Made by a program: the position numbers and the translations under genes. Of a stretch of DNA of 37,862 nucleotides, positions 9,980-18,726 are shown piece after piece. The notes below the pieces were generated by a model. That model had not been told where the DNA came from and ran no database searches. It was given only the letters and a program-made list of their open reading frames with translations. Source of the DNA: Bacteroidota bacterium (lineage in GTDB: Bacteria; Bacteroidota; Ignavibacteria; Ignavibacteriales; Ignavibacteriaceae); NCBI GenBank assembly GCA_021778375.1, contig JAJYCM010000002.1:1-37862 (forward strand). Reading direction: 5' to 3'. Position 1 is the stretch's first letter; each line of letters starts with the position of its first letter.

Positions 9980-12820
9980 ATGAAAATAAAATTTCTATTG
10001 CTCATTTTATTTATGATTACTATCGGGGATATATCTTTCTGTAACCCTGGATCTGAAGGAAGTCTAAATGCAGTTCAATTACAATGCGAGTATTTGTCGA
10101 ACCCGATTAATATAGATAATGTCAATCCGAATTTGAGTTGGATATTGAAAGCAACAAAAAAAGATGGCAGAAACTTAAGCCAGTCGTCTTACAGAATTTT
10201 AGTATCCAGCAGTATAAAATTATTAAAAGATAATATAGGTGATCTATGGGATTCCGGCAGAATTAAATCTTCTAATTCCGCTCGAGTTAGATACGAAGGG
10301 AAAAAATTAAATTCGAGGCAAAGGTGTTATTGGAAAGTGAAGGTTTATGATCAAAATAATAAGGCATCAGATTGGTCTTCAATTGCAGAATGGAAGATGG
10401 CTCTTCTGAATAAAAAAGACTGGAACGGATCTATGTGGATCGGATTAGGAAAAGACGAACGGACTTCACCGTTAAGGTTCCGTCCGTTTCAAACTTCAGA
10501 TATGAAAGAACCTGTCCAGGAATCCTCACATGCTTCGCCATTGTTGAGAAAGGAATTTAAGATATCCAAAAAAATAACAAATGCAACTTCCTATATTGCA
10601 GGGCTAGGATATTATGAACTTTTCATTAACGGTAAGAAAATAGGAGATCATGTATTAGATCCCGGGCAAACCAATTACGATGTTTATTCTTTATATGCAA
10701 CATATGATATTACAAAAAATTTGAAAAACGGCGAGAATGCCATAGGTGTAATGCTGGGGAACGGATTTTACGGACAGAATATTGCATTTGCAAACTGGTT
10801 GAATTACGGTAAACCGAGGATGAGATGCAGAATATTTATAACATACGAGGATGGTTCGATAGATACTGTAGTCTCCGATTCCACTTGGAAAGCTTCGAAC
10901 GGACCAGTCATTTTTGATAATGTATATGCGGGAGAAACATACGATGCTAGGAAGGAAAAGAAAGGTTGGGATGAAGCTGGTTATAACGATTTGAACTGGC
11001 AGAAAGCGGAAATAGAAAAATTTCCGAATGATAGTCTGCGTTCTCAGTTGATGCCGCCGATAAAAGAAATCTTGACAGTGAAGCCGGTAAATATATTTAA
11101 AGCTAAAGATGGTAATTGGATAATCGATATTGGTCAAAACATTTCCGGGTGGGTAAGAATAAAAGTAAAAGAAAAAGCGGGCACTAAAATAACAATGCAT
11201 TTTGCTGAGAACTTAAAACCGGATGGGAATGAATTAGATTATGCTTCACTTGGAACTTCTGCCACTGGAGTATTACCAACAAATATTTATGTATGTAAAG
11301 GCAGCGGTTGGGAAACATGGGAACCAACTTTTACATATGCAGGATTTCAGTACGTTGAAATATCCGGTTTGACTCAAAAACCTACCAATGAAACGGTACA
11401 AGGAATTATTGTTCATACCGCTGTTAAGAGAATTGGACATTTTCTCTCTTCAAACAAGATGCTTAATAAAATTTATGAAGTTTCTTTAAGAACGATAGAA
11501 GATAATTTACACAGCATACCGACAGATTGTCCGGACCGAGAAAAATGCGGCTGGCTTGGAGACGCCCATACTACAGCTAATACCGATCTTTACAATTTCG
11601 ATATGTACAGATTTTATGTTAAGTATCTGAGAGATATTATAAGCCAATTAGGCAGGGGCGGCGAAACATACAAGCATGAACCTGCAACTCCAGGAATACC
11701 GACAAATATAGCTCCCGGAAAAAGAATCTGCCAGGAAGCAAGAGTAGATTGGGGAGCGGCTATAGTTTATCTCCCTTATGATTTATATCTCTACGATGGG
11801 GATATTCGTCCGTTTAAAGAATTATATCCGCACATGAAAGATTTTATAAAATACACCGAACGATATGAATCATCTAATGGGATAATACAAAACGGCTATG
11901 GAGATTGGTGCCCTCCGGATGGAAACAAAAACATGGAATGTCCTCCAGAACTTTCTTCCACCGCTATATATTATAACATGTTGGATATTCTTAGCAAGAT
12001 TTCACCAAAGCTTAACGATATTGAATATTCCAAATTATGTACTGAGAAAAAAATATCAGTTAAGAAAAATTTTAATAAAGCATATTTAAAAAAGATTCCC
12101 GGTACTGATTATTGGGGATATGGAAGTCAAACCGCTGATGCGATGGCATATAGTTTCGGTCTCGTTCCAGAGGATAAAATCAAGTCTTTTGCTGAAGGTC
12201 TTGTATATGATATAAATAAACTGCACAACGGTCATCTTACAACCGGCATTCATGGCAGCAAATATATTTATAATGTCTTGTGCGATTTGGGTTACTCTAA
12301 ACTTGCATATAAGGTTATGACAGAACCAACATTTCCAAGTCTGGCTTATACGATTTCATGCGGATTCACAACATGGCCCGAAGTTCCTCTGGAATACAAA
12401 AACAGAAACATTCAAAGGACTTCTTCGTTTAACCATCCTATGAACTCCGGCTTTGCCGCGTTCTTTAGCGACGGCATCGGCGGAATTCTGCCGGACGCGA
12501 ACAAACCCGGCTTTAAGCATTTCTATCTGAAGCCAGCGTTTATTAAAATACTGAAGTATGCAAATACCGATTTAAATTCGAAATACGGTATGATAAAGAG
12601 CGACTGGAAGAGTAAAAATGGAGTTTTCGAATGGAATATAGAAGTGCCTTGTAATACTACTGCAACTATTTACGTCCCATCGGCTTCCTCGGAAAGTGTA
12701 AAAGAAAGCGGACGACCAGTTAAGGAGAAATCGGGAATAAATTTCATTAGTTATAAAAACGGAATCGCAGAATATCAAATAGGATCCGGGATTTATAGTT
12801 TTACGTCGTCTTTGCGTTAA
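9980..12820 (+). CDS. GH78 alpha-L-rhamnosidase, multidomain, secreted
   Basis: The 946-residue protein is preceded by AAAAGGAAAT and starts with a signal peptide (about 1-21). The architecture is that of bacterial rhamnosidases: an N-terminal fibronectin-like domain (about 30-135, with C-Y-W-K-V-K-V-Y-D), a lectin-like N domain (about 185-350, with G-Y-Y-E-L-F-I-N-G-K), a concanavalin-like domain (to about 470), an alpha/alpha-barrel (about 480-840) and a C-terminal beta-sandwich. The signature D516-C-P-D-R-E521-K-C-G-W-L-G-D528 matches the spacing of the known catalytic Asp, acid Glu and Asp. The second catalytic Glu would be E801, in T-T-W-P-E instead of the usual T-T-x-W-E. It should release terminal alpha-L-rhamnose in the periplasm. 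Two GH78 enzymes in the window point to a rhamnose-rich glycan. Confidence 0.93.
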   Translation: MKIKFLLLILFMITIGDISFCNPGSEGSLNAVQLQCEYLSNPINIDNVNPNLSWILKATKKDGRNLSQSSYRILVSSSIKLLKDNIGDLWDSGRIKSSNSARVRYEGKKLNSRQRCYWKVKVYDQNNKASDWSSIAEWKMALLNKKDWNGSMWIGLGKDERTSPLRFRPFQTSDMKEPVQESSHASPLLRKEFKISKKITNATSYIAGLGYYELFINGKKIGDHVLDPGQTNYDVYSLYATYDITKNLKNGENAIGVMLGNGFYGQNIAFANWLNYGKPRMRCRIFITYEDGSIDTVVSDSTWKASNGPVIFDNVYAGETYDARKEKKGWDEAGYNDLNWQKAEIEKFPNDSLRSQLMPPIKEILTVKPVNIFKAKDGNWIIDIGQNISGWVRIKVKEKAGTKITMHFAENLKPDGNELDYASLGTSATGVLPTNIYVCKGSGWETWEPTFTYAGFQYVEISGLTQKPTNETVQGIIVHTAVKRIGHFLSSNKMLNKIYEVSLRTIEDNLHSIPTDCPDREKCGWLGDAHTTANTDLYNFDMYRFYVKYLRDIISQLGRGGETYKHEPATPGIPTNIAPGKRICQEARVDWGAAIVYLPYDLYLYDGDIRPFKELYPHMKDFIKYTERYESSNGIIQNGYGDWCPPDGNKNMECPPELSSTAIYYNMLDILSKISPKLNDIEYSKLCTEKKISVKKNFNKAYLKKIPGTDYWGYGSQTADAMAYSFGLVPEDKIKSFAEGLVYDINKLHNGHLTTGIHGSKYIYNVLCDLGYSKLAYKVMTEPTFPSLAYTISCGFTTWPEVPLEYKNRNIQRTSSFNHPMNSGFAAFFSDGIGGILPDANKPGFKHFYLKPAFIKILKYANTDLNSKYGMIKSDWKSKNGVFEWNIEVPCNTTATIYVPSASSESVKESGRPVKEKSGINFISYKNGIAEYQIGSGIYSFTSSLR

Positions 12821-13041
12821 ACAGACTATTAAAATATTTCGCATGAACATAAAAGATTTTAATCATCTCCATATTTGTGTGGCGATACATGAACGAAGTC
12901 CTGGCAACCAATGTGTAGCGAAATACAGTCGATAAGACAAAAGTTGACGGGAAAAACCGTCGAGCTAGCTCATAAACTTGAGAACATAGTAAAGAAGACG
13001 ATCCCGGGAGAACAACCGTAATGGCGATCGAGTATACTTAA
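12821..13041. other. Non-coding or decayed spacer after the GH78 gene
   Basis: No gene is supported here. A 36-codon open stretch at 12911-13021 on the plus strand (M-C-S-E-I-Q-S-I-R-Q-K-L) has no ribosome-binding site and no recognisable family. Together with the PA14-like remnant immediately downstream it makes up a 604-base gap, the longest in the window, which looks like an eroded former gene position. Confidence 0.4.
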
Positions 13042-13295
13042 AGAATAGAATATTTCAGCAGCAGATTAGCTTTTGTACCTAAAGTAATAGGATGGAATTT
13101 ATATCTCGGGGAAAATAATAGCGGAGTTCACGGTACAATTGAGAAAACAGGACAAATAGCATTAGCCGAAGGTTTTTATCCTTGGCGCATAAATTATTTT
13201 CAGGGTATTGGCGGAAAGAACTAAAAATTTTTATGAAAGTACCGGATACTAAAAAAGAACTGATCCCGGAAGGAATTTTATTTCGGAAAAAATAA
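13042..13295 (+). pseudogene. PA14-like carbohydrate-binding domain remnant with frameshift
   Basis: Two adjoining reading frames give one continuous domain-like sequence. The first (13042-13223) reads R-I-E-Y-F-S-S-R-L, then G-V-H-G-T, I-A-L-A-E-G-F-Y-P-W-R-I-N-Y-F-Q-G-I-G-G, and stops at a TAA. The second, shifted by one base from about 13222, reads L-K-I-F-M-K-V-P, then K-E-L-I-P-E-G-I-L-F-R, and stops at 13293-13295. The pattern G-x-H-G, then I-A-L-x-x-G-x-x-P-x-R-I-x-Y-F, then G-G, then I-P-x-x-x-L-F-R is the usual second half of the PA14-type domain found at the C terminus of beta-hexosaminidases and other bacterial glycosidases. No start codon or N-terminal enzyme remains. This is most likely the 3' debris of a lost glycosidase gene. 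Confidence 0.6.
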
Positions 13296-13424
13296 ATTGT
13301 CTTACGTGTAAAAACTTAATTGACAGAATTTAGATATGGGTCGCTTAATGATCTATTAATCAATATTAACTAATTCCTGTGCAGACTAGTCTTTTTAAAA
13401 ATCATTAAAAAAGGAATATGCTAA

Positions 13425-16313
13425 ATGACCAAACAATTACATCGTAGGTTTTATTACCGCCGATATACTATTTCATTGATATCAATAATACTTATTATGT
13501 CGTTTTTTGCTATTGGAAATATCAATGCATTTCCAGTATCCCACCATAGTCAATATAACTCGGTAAAAGATACAATATCGCTTGCGGGTAAATGGAGGTT
13601 TAAACTTGATCCCCTTAGAATCGGATTAAGTCAAGAATGGTATATGACAGATTTACCCGATACACTGCATCTACCCGGTTCCTGCCAGGCGCAAGGTTAC
13701 GGTGAAAAAATATTAAAACCTTGGATAGGAAGACTCACGCCTAAATATAAATACGAAGGACCTGCATGGTACCAGCGTGTAATAAACGTACCGGTATCTT
13801 GGAATGGAATGCACGTAAAATTATTTCTGGAAAGATGCTATTGGAAGTCTACCGTATGGCTGGATACAACAGAATTCGGAAGTCAGAATAGCCTTTCGGT
13901 GCCTCATGTCTATGATCTTGGTATATTAAAACCCGGAAAGCATGTACTTACGATTTGTGTTGATAATACATATAAATTTAAAATAGGCAGATGGGTTTCG
14001 GCAATAACATATGATACTCAAGGATTATGGAACGGGATAATAGGGAAAATAGATCTAATGGCTGAAAAGCCTTTGGAAATAGGGATGGTTGATATTTATC
14101 CGGATACATTAAAAATTAATCTGATAAACCATACCGGAAACAAAAGAGATGCAGAAATTCAAGCAAATATTCCGGGTGTTAAGAAGGAAAATAAGAAAAT
14201 AGAACTTGACGAAGGAAAAACAACAGTTAACATTCCATTTAAAATTAACGGCAAACTTTGGAGTACTTTAAATCCTTTAATCAGAAAATTGGGAATCACA
14301 TTAAATTCAGAAAATCTTTCCGATAAAAAATATTTGCCTTACGCAGTTAGGGACTTAAGTACAAAAGACAGGCAATTTGTATTAAACGGTAAACCGATAC
14401 TATTGCGGGGAACGGTTGATGAAGCAGTTTATCCTCTTAACGGATATCCGCCTATGACAAAAGCTGCTTGGCTCCGTACACTTAAGATTTGTAAATCTTA
14501 CGGATTCAACTTTATGAGATTTCATTCCTGGTGTCCGCCGGAAGCGGCATTCGAAGCAGGCGATGAGCTTGGATTTTTATTTCAGGTGGAATTACCTCTT
14601 TGGACAATGGATGCTCCGCAATTCGGGAAGGATCCTAAAAGAGATCAGTTTATTGTAAATGAGTTGAAGCGCATTCTGAAAGTTTACGGTAATCATCCTT
14701 CTTTCGGTCTGATGGCAATGGGAAACGAATCCGGCGGATCACTGGACAGTCTAGTAAAACTGGCGCGAAAACTTGATAGCCGGCATCTTTACAGAGGCGA
14801 GAACGGTCAGACATCAGCCCAAGGCGATTATGTTGAGATCGGAGAACGCGGAGTCATGGGACCAAGTACCGACTGGGACAGATCGGAAATTGCAGGATGG
14901 ATTGCAGGAAACAACAATACAAATAATTCAAGAACAGTTCCTACGCTGTCTCATGAAGTTGGGCAGTGGTGCATGTATCCGGATTTTGATGAGATCAAAA
15001 AATTCAAAGGATCTCTTAGACCTTATAATTATGAGAGCTTTGAAAAGTCCTTAAAAGCCCACCACATGTTGAACGAAGATAAGGCATTTGCAGAAGCAAG
15101 CGGAAAATTCAGCGTACTGCTTTATAAGGAAGAAATTGAAGCCTGCGAACGAACTTATCCTTTCGGAGGTTTTGAGATTCTTGATGCGCGAGATTATCCT
15201 GGTCAAGGCACTGCGATAGTTGGATGGCTAGATGCATTTTGGGATTCGAAAGGACTTAGAACACCTGAAGAGTTTCGCAGATTCTGTGCTCCGTTCGTAT
15301 GCCTTCTGCGGATGCCAAAGAGAGTCTATTCAAAAGGCGATTTGTTTGCCGCAAAAGCTGAGATTGCTAACTACAGCCCTAATTCGTTAAATGTAATCCC
15401 ATCATGGCAGATAAAGAATACTGAAGGAGATATAATTGCCAGTGGTAATCTACAGCTTTCAAATCTTGAAGAAGGAAAGTTGACGGCTGTGGGTGATATA
15501 AAGGTTGATCTTAATAAAGTTAAGGTTCCTGACCGGCTTACCGTTATGTTAAGTGCCGCTGGTACTTCTAACAGTTGGAATATTTGGGTCTATCCTAAAA
15601 AGCAGGTAACCATACCTTCAAATGTAATTATTACTCATGAGTTTGATGATAGAACACTGAATTATCTGAAATCAGGAAAACGTGTTCTTCTATTCACTTC
15701 TCCTAAAGAAGGAGTCATTGTCCCTCCGAGAGGATTTTATTCTCCCGATTCGGTAAGATTTCTTCCGCGCGCAACCGCCGGTAAAAACGCCATACCTGGC
15801 AGCTTTCTGCCGGTCTTTTGGAATGCACGTTTATTTAATCAAATCGGAACACTGGGAATTCTTTGTAATCCAAAGAATCCCGCTCTAGCTGATTTCCCCA
15901 CTGAGGCACATAGCGATTGGCAATGGGCTGATCTATTGGGAAGGTTTTCAGCTGCGGAATCATTTCGAGTAGCTGGTGCCCCGCTTGCAATGTGCGATAC
16001 TATCGAAAAGAAAGCTGGCGACAAGCTTTACCGGTCAAAAGCTATCATATTGAATGAAACCCCTCACGGTTTCAGACCGATTGTTCAAGTCATAGATAAT
16101 TATGATCGTAATGCAAAACTAGGTGTCATTTTCGAAGCGCGTGTCGGTAAAGGTAGACTCCTTGTCTGCGCGATGGATCTGGAAAAAGATTCCGATAATC
16201 GTCCGGAAGCACGTCAAATGGAACAAAGCTTATTGAACTATATGGCGGGGAATAAATTTTTACCCAAGTACGAGCTCCCTGTAAAATTATTAAAGAGACT
16301 ACTCCTACCTTGA
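13425..16313 (+). CDS. GH2 beta-glycosidase (beta-galactosidase/glucuronidase type), secreted
   Basis: The 962-residue protein has a basic N terminus followed by a long signal peptide (hydrophobic about 16-36). The GH2 sugar-binding sandwich starts at S-L-A-G-K-W-R-F-K-L-D-P (about 52-63) and includes W-Y-Q-R. A second sandwich follows, and the barrel opens at F-V-L-N-G-K-P-I-L-L-R-G (about 318-330). The proposed acid/base is E435 in M-G-N-E-S-G-G. The proposed nucleophile is E511 in S-H-E-V-G-Q-W. The C-terminal 350 residues form extra beta domains and a region resembling a glutamine-amidotransferase-like fold (V-L-L-F-T-S-P, about 748). Several GH2 subgroups of this length occur in algal and pectin glycan loci. 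The sugar, galactose or an uronic acid, cannot be assigned. It likely acts in the periplasm on terminal beta-linked residues. AAAAAGGAAT precedes the ATG. Confidence 0.88.
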   Translation: MTKQLHRRFYYRRYTISLISIILIMSFFAIGNINAFPVSHHSQYNSVKDTISLAGKWRFKLDPLRIGLSQEWYMTDLPDTLHLPGSCQAQGYGEKILKPWIGRLTPKYKYEGPAWYQRVINVPVSWNGMHVKLFLERCYWKSTVWLDTTEFGSQNSLSVPHVYDLGILKPGKHVLTICVDNTYKFKIGRWVSAITYDTQGLWNGIIGKIDLMAEKPLEIGMVDIYPDTLKINLINHTGNKRDAEIQANIPGVKKENKKIELDEGKTTVNIPFKINGKLWSTLNPLIRKLGITLNSENLSDKKYLPYAVRDLSTKDRQFVLNGKPILLRGTVDEAVYPLNGYPPMTKAAWLRTLKICKSYGFNFMRFHSWCPPEAAFEAGDELGFLFQVELPLWTMDAPQFGKDPKRDQFIVNELKRILKVYGNHPSFGLMAMGNESGGSLDSLVKLARKLDSRHLYRGENGQTSAQGDYVEIGERGVMGPSTDWDRSEIAGWIAGNNNTNNSRTVPTLSHEVGQWCMYPDFDEIKKFKGSLRPYNYESFEKSLKAHHMLNEDKAFAEASGKFSVLLYKEEIEACERTYPFGGFEILDARDYPGQGTAIVGWLDAFWDSKGLRTPEEFRRFCAPFVCLLRMPKRVYSKGDLFAAKAEIANYSPNSLNVIPSWQIKNTEGDIIASGNLQLSNLEEGKLTAVGDIKVDLNKVKVPDRLTVMLSAAGTSNSWNIWVYPKKQVTIPSNVIITHEFDDRTLNYLKSGKRVLLFTSPKEGVIVPPRGFYSPDSVRFLPRATAGKNAIPGSFLPVFWNARLFNQIGTLGILCNPKNPALADFPTEAHSDWQWADLLGRFSAAESFRVAGAPLAMCDTIEKKAGDKLYRSKAIILNETPHGFRPIVQVIDNYDRNAKLGVIFEARVGKGRLLVCAMDLEKDSDNRPEARQMEQSLLNYMAGNKFLPKYELPVKLLKRLLLP

Positions 16314-16374
16314 ATCAAATGTTCGGGGAAAAATATTTTTGCAAATTCTAATCTAAATGGGATTAAAAATTTAA

Positions 16375-18594
16375 ATGAACATGAAAAAAATTAACATATT
16401 GACTTGGGTAATAATTTTATTTGTTGCTATTGTCAATCTAAAAGCCAAATCATTACAAGGGGATTTAAAATTTACAAATGCAAAGTCGGTTTATGCGGAA
16501 ATAATTTATTCCGACAGTTCGACTTTCAGAATCCCGATTAATAACCTAACATCTTCTATAAGTAAATCGGATTTATATACAAAAGTAAATATTACGTCCA
16601 AAGACGAAGACTGCGGAAAGGAATTGATGATTTCCTTAAAGGAATTGAAATCAAAAAAAATAAAATTTATGGATATCGTTATTAAGTTCACACCGCAGTT
16701 CGGTGACATTAATCTAGTATTCTATAATAATGCTACTATCACCAATGCATGGGTGATGGTTATGAAGCCCGATAAAAAAGGTACGATATCGCGAGAGCTG
16801 GTTTTATTTAAAAATAAAAAATCAGGTAAGAGTCTTAATATCGCGTTTACCACTTTCAACAGGTTTTTTACATACTTTAAAACCTACGATGATAAAGTAG
16901 TAATACGCGAATGCATGCAAGACAGGATTTTAAAGAAAAACAAAAATTATCGACTGGAATCAATTCTGCTGGACGAAATTTTACCCGGCGATAAATTCTT
17001 TGAAAAATATACCTCTTTAGTTAAAAGAAATTATCATATTAAAATTAAACCGATACCCGCAGGATGGTCAAGCTGGTCTTGCTATTACGGTAATATAAAT
17101 GAGAAAAAGCTTATGCCGGACGCAAAGGCTATGGCAAAAGGTTTTGAGAAACAGGGGGCAGATATTTTTCAACTGGACGCCGGATGGTACGGTAAATCTT
17201 GGGGTGACTGGATACCCTTGAAGACTAAATTTAAACAAGGTATAGCTAAATTCAGCGAAAGACTTGAAAAAGTGGGACTCAAACTCGGATTATGGTATGC
17301 GCCAACAATGTTCGAACCTCAATCCGACTTATTTCACAACCATTTTGATTATAACATTTTTTATAACGGAAAGATTAAAAAGTCATTCGGCGGTACAATT
17401 AATGGTAATATAACGGGTATCGATTCGAGTGCATTTTATTCTCTGGATTTGTCTAATCCTGAAGTAAATAAATACATTTATAATTTATTCAATACGGCTG
17501 TAAATAAATATAAATCTAAATACTTTAAACTTGATTTTCTAGTATGCTCATTATTAAGACAAGCAGATAAAAGTATGTCCGATAATCTTATTACTTTTCC
17601 CAAAGGTGATTATTCCGTTGCAGTTTACCGGAAAACAATGATGACAATTAGAAAAGCTGTCGGTGATTCTATTTTCTTAAATGCCTGCGGCGCACCGATT
17701 GGCGAAAGTGTAGGTATCTTTAACGGCAGCCGGATTTCTCCCGATATTATTTGGGAGAAAGGGGTAAAGGATGCTCCTGCCTGGTGGACAATATTTAAAG
17801 ACGATGCCCGCAATATATTTCTAAGATCGTATTTCAACAATAAATTTTTCGTGAATGATCCCGATGCTCTTGTTATTAGGGATTATAATAACGGCAGCGA
17901 TTATGTGAAACTAAGTGATAATCAAGCTAAATTCTGGGCAACTGTAGTAGGTATGAGTGGTGGGACAATCTTCTTAAATGAAAATATGAATAAGTTATCT
18001 GCAAAAAGAAAGAGAATTTTTGAACAAGTTCTTCCTGTTTGGGGGAAAGCTGCTCATCCTCTCGACTTTTTCGAACAACCCTATCCGACGGTGACTCATA
18101 TTGAAGTAAATGATGAGGCGGTTCCAACTCAAATTGTCGCAATCTATAATTTTTCAGATTCAACTATAAATAAATCCGTTTCTCTTGAAAAATTAGGACT
18201 TGGAAAAAATGTTATCGCTATTGATTGCTGGGATAATACAATTATCGGAAATATTCATAATGAATTTTCTATCAATGAAATGTCTTCTAACTCTGTGAAG
18301 GTTCTCTTACTAAAAAATAGACCAGTTATTCCTTCGTTTTTTTTCATGAATTCTAACATATATATGGGGGCTGATAGAGTTAAAGAAGAATATTCGGTGT
18401 CTAAGAAAGAGCTGATTCTTACGATAAATAGAGAAGGATTAAAGAAAATACCGAACATTTATTTTTACGTGCCGATTAAATATAAATTAAAAAATTTTTC
18501 GAATGAAGATATTATTTGGAATGATGCATATGGTAAAATCATAAAGGATAATTCATATAAAGGTGCACATAAAAAAATATATTTATTCGAGTAG
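16375..18594 (+). CDS. GH36-like melibiase (alpha-galactosidase family), secreted
   Basis: The 739-residue protein has a signal peptide (about 5-23, ending N-L-K-A-K). An alternative ATG lies two codons downstream. After an N-terminal beta-sandwich, the barrel begins at P-A-G-W-S-S-W (about residue 229). D-A-G-W-Y and W-G-D-W lie near 264-275 and L-G-L-W-Y-A-P near 304. The GH36 nucleophile motif is Y-F-K-L-D387-F. The likely acid/base is D457 in G-S-R-I-S-P-D, the position of the family R-x-S-x-D motif. A C-terminal beta-sandwich follows from about 575. Clan GH-D members remove terminal alpha-galactose or alpha-N-acetylgalactosamine, and other sugars are possible at this level of divergence. 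It starts 61 bases after the GH2 gene without an obvious ribosome-binding site. Confidence 0.82.
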   Translation: MNMKKINILTWVIILFVAIVNLKAKSLQGDLKFTNAKSVYAEIIYSDSSTFRIPINNLTSSISKSDLYTKVNITSKDEDCGKELMISLKELKSKKIKFMDIVIKFTPQFGDINLVFYNNATITNAWVMVMKPDKKGTISRELVLFKNKKSGKSLNIAFTTFNRFFTYFKTYDDKVVIRECMQDRILKKNKNYRLESILLDEILPGDKFFEKYTSLVKRNYHIKIKPIPAGWSSWSCYYGNINEKKLMPDAKAMAKGFEKQGADIFQLDAGWYGKSWGDWIPLKTKFKQGIAKFSERLEKVGLKLGLWYAPTMFEPQSDLFHNHFDYNIFYNGKIKKSFGGTINGNITGIDSSAFYSLDLSNPEVNKYIYNLFNTAVNKYKSKYFKLDFLVCSLLRQADKSMSDNLITFPKGDYSVAVYRKTMMTIRKAVGDSIFLNACGAPIGESVGIFNGSRISPDIIWEKGVKDAPAWWTIFKDDARNIFLRSYFNNKFFVNDPDALVIRDYNNGSDYVKLSDNQAKFWATVVGMSGGTIFLNENMNKLSAKRKRIFEQVLPVWGKAAHPLDFFEQPYPTVTHIEVNDEAVPTQIVAIYNFSDSTINKSVSLEKLGLGKNVIAIDCWDNTIIGNIHNEFSINEMSSNSVKVLLLKNRPVIPSFFFMNSNIYMGADRVKEEYSVSKKELILTINREGLKKIPNIYFYVPIKYKLKNFSNEDIIWNDAYGKIIKDNSYKGAHKKIYLFE

Positions 18595-18726
18595 TATAAA
18601 AGACTTTTACGACTGTTAAAAAGTTCATAACATAAATTTCTTCCTCATTTTAGTAAATTGAGATTTTCATACAATTAATCTGCTATATAAATACCGAACA
18701 ATTTTAATAATAAATATGGGATAAAT

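Noticed and set aside
10691..11200. 169-codon open frame on the minus strand
   Set aside because: It lies entirely inside the GH78 gene in the opposite direction, has no ribosome-binding site and reads as low-complexity aromatic sequence with no family resemblance.
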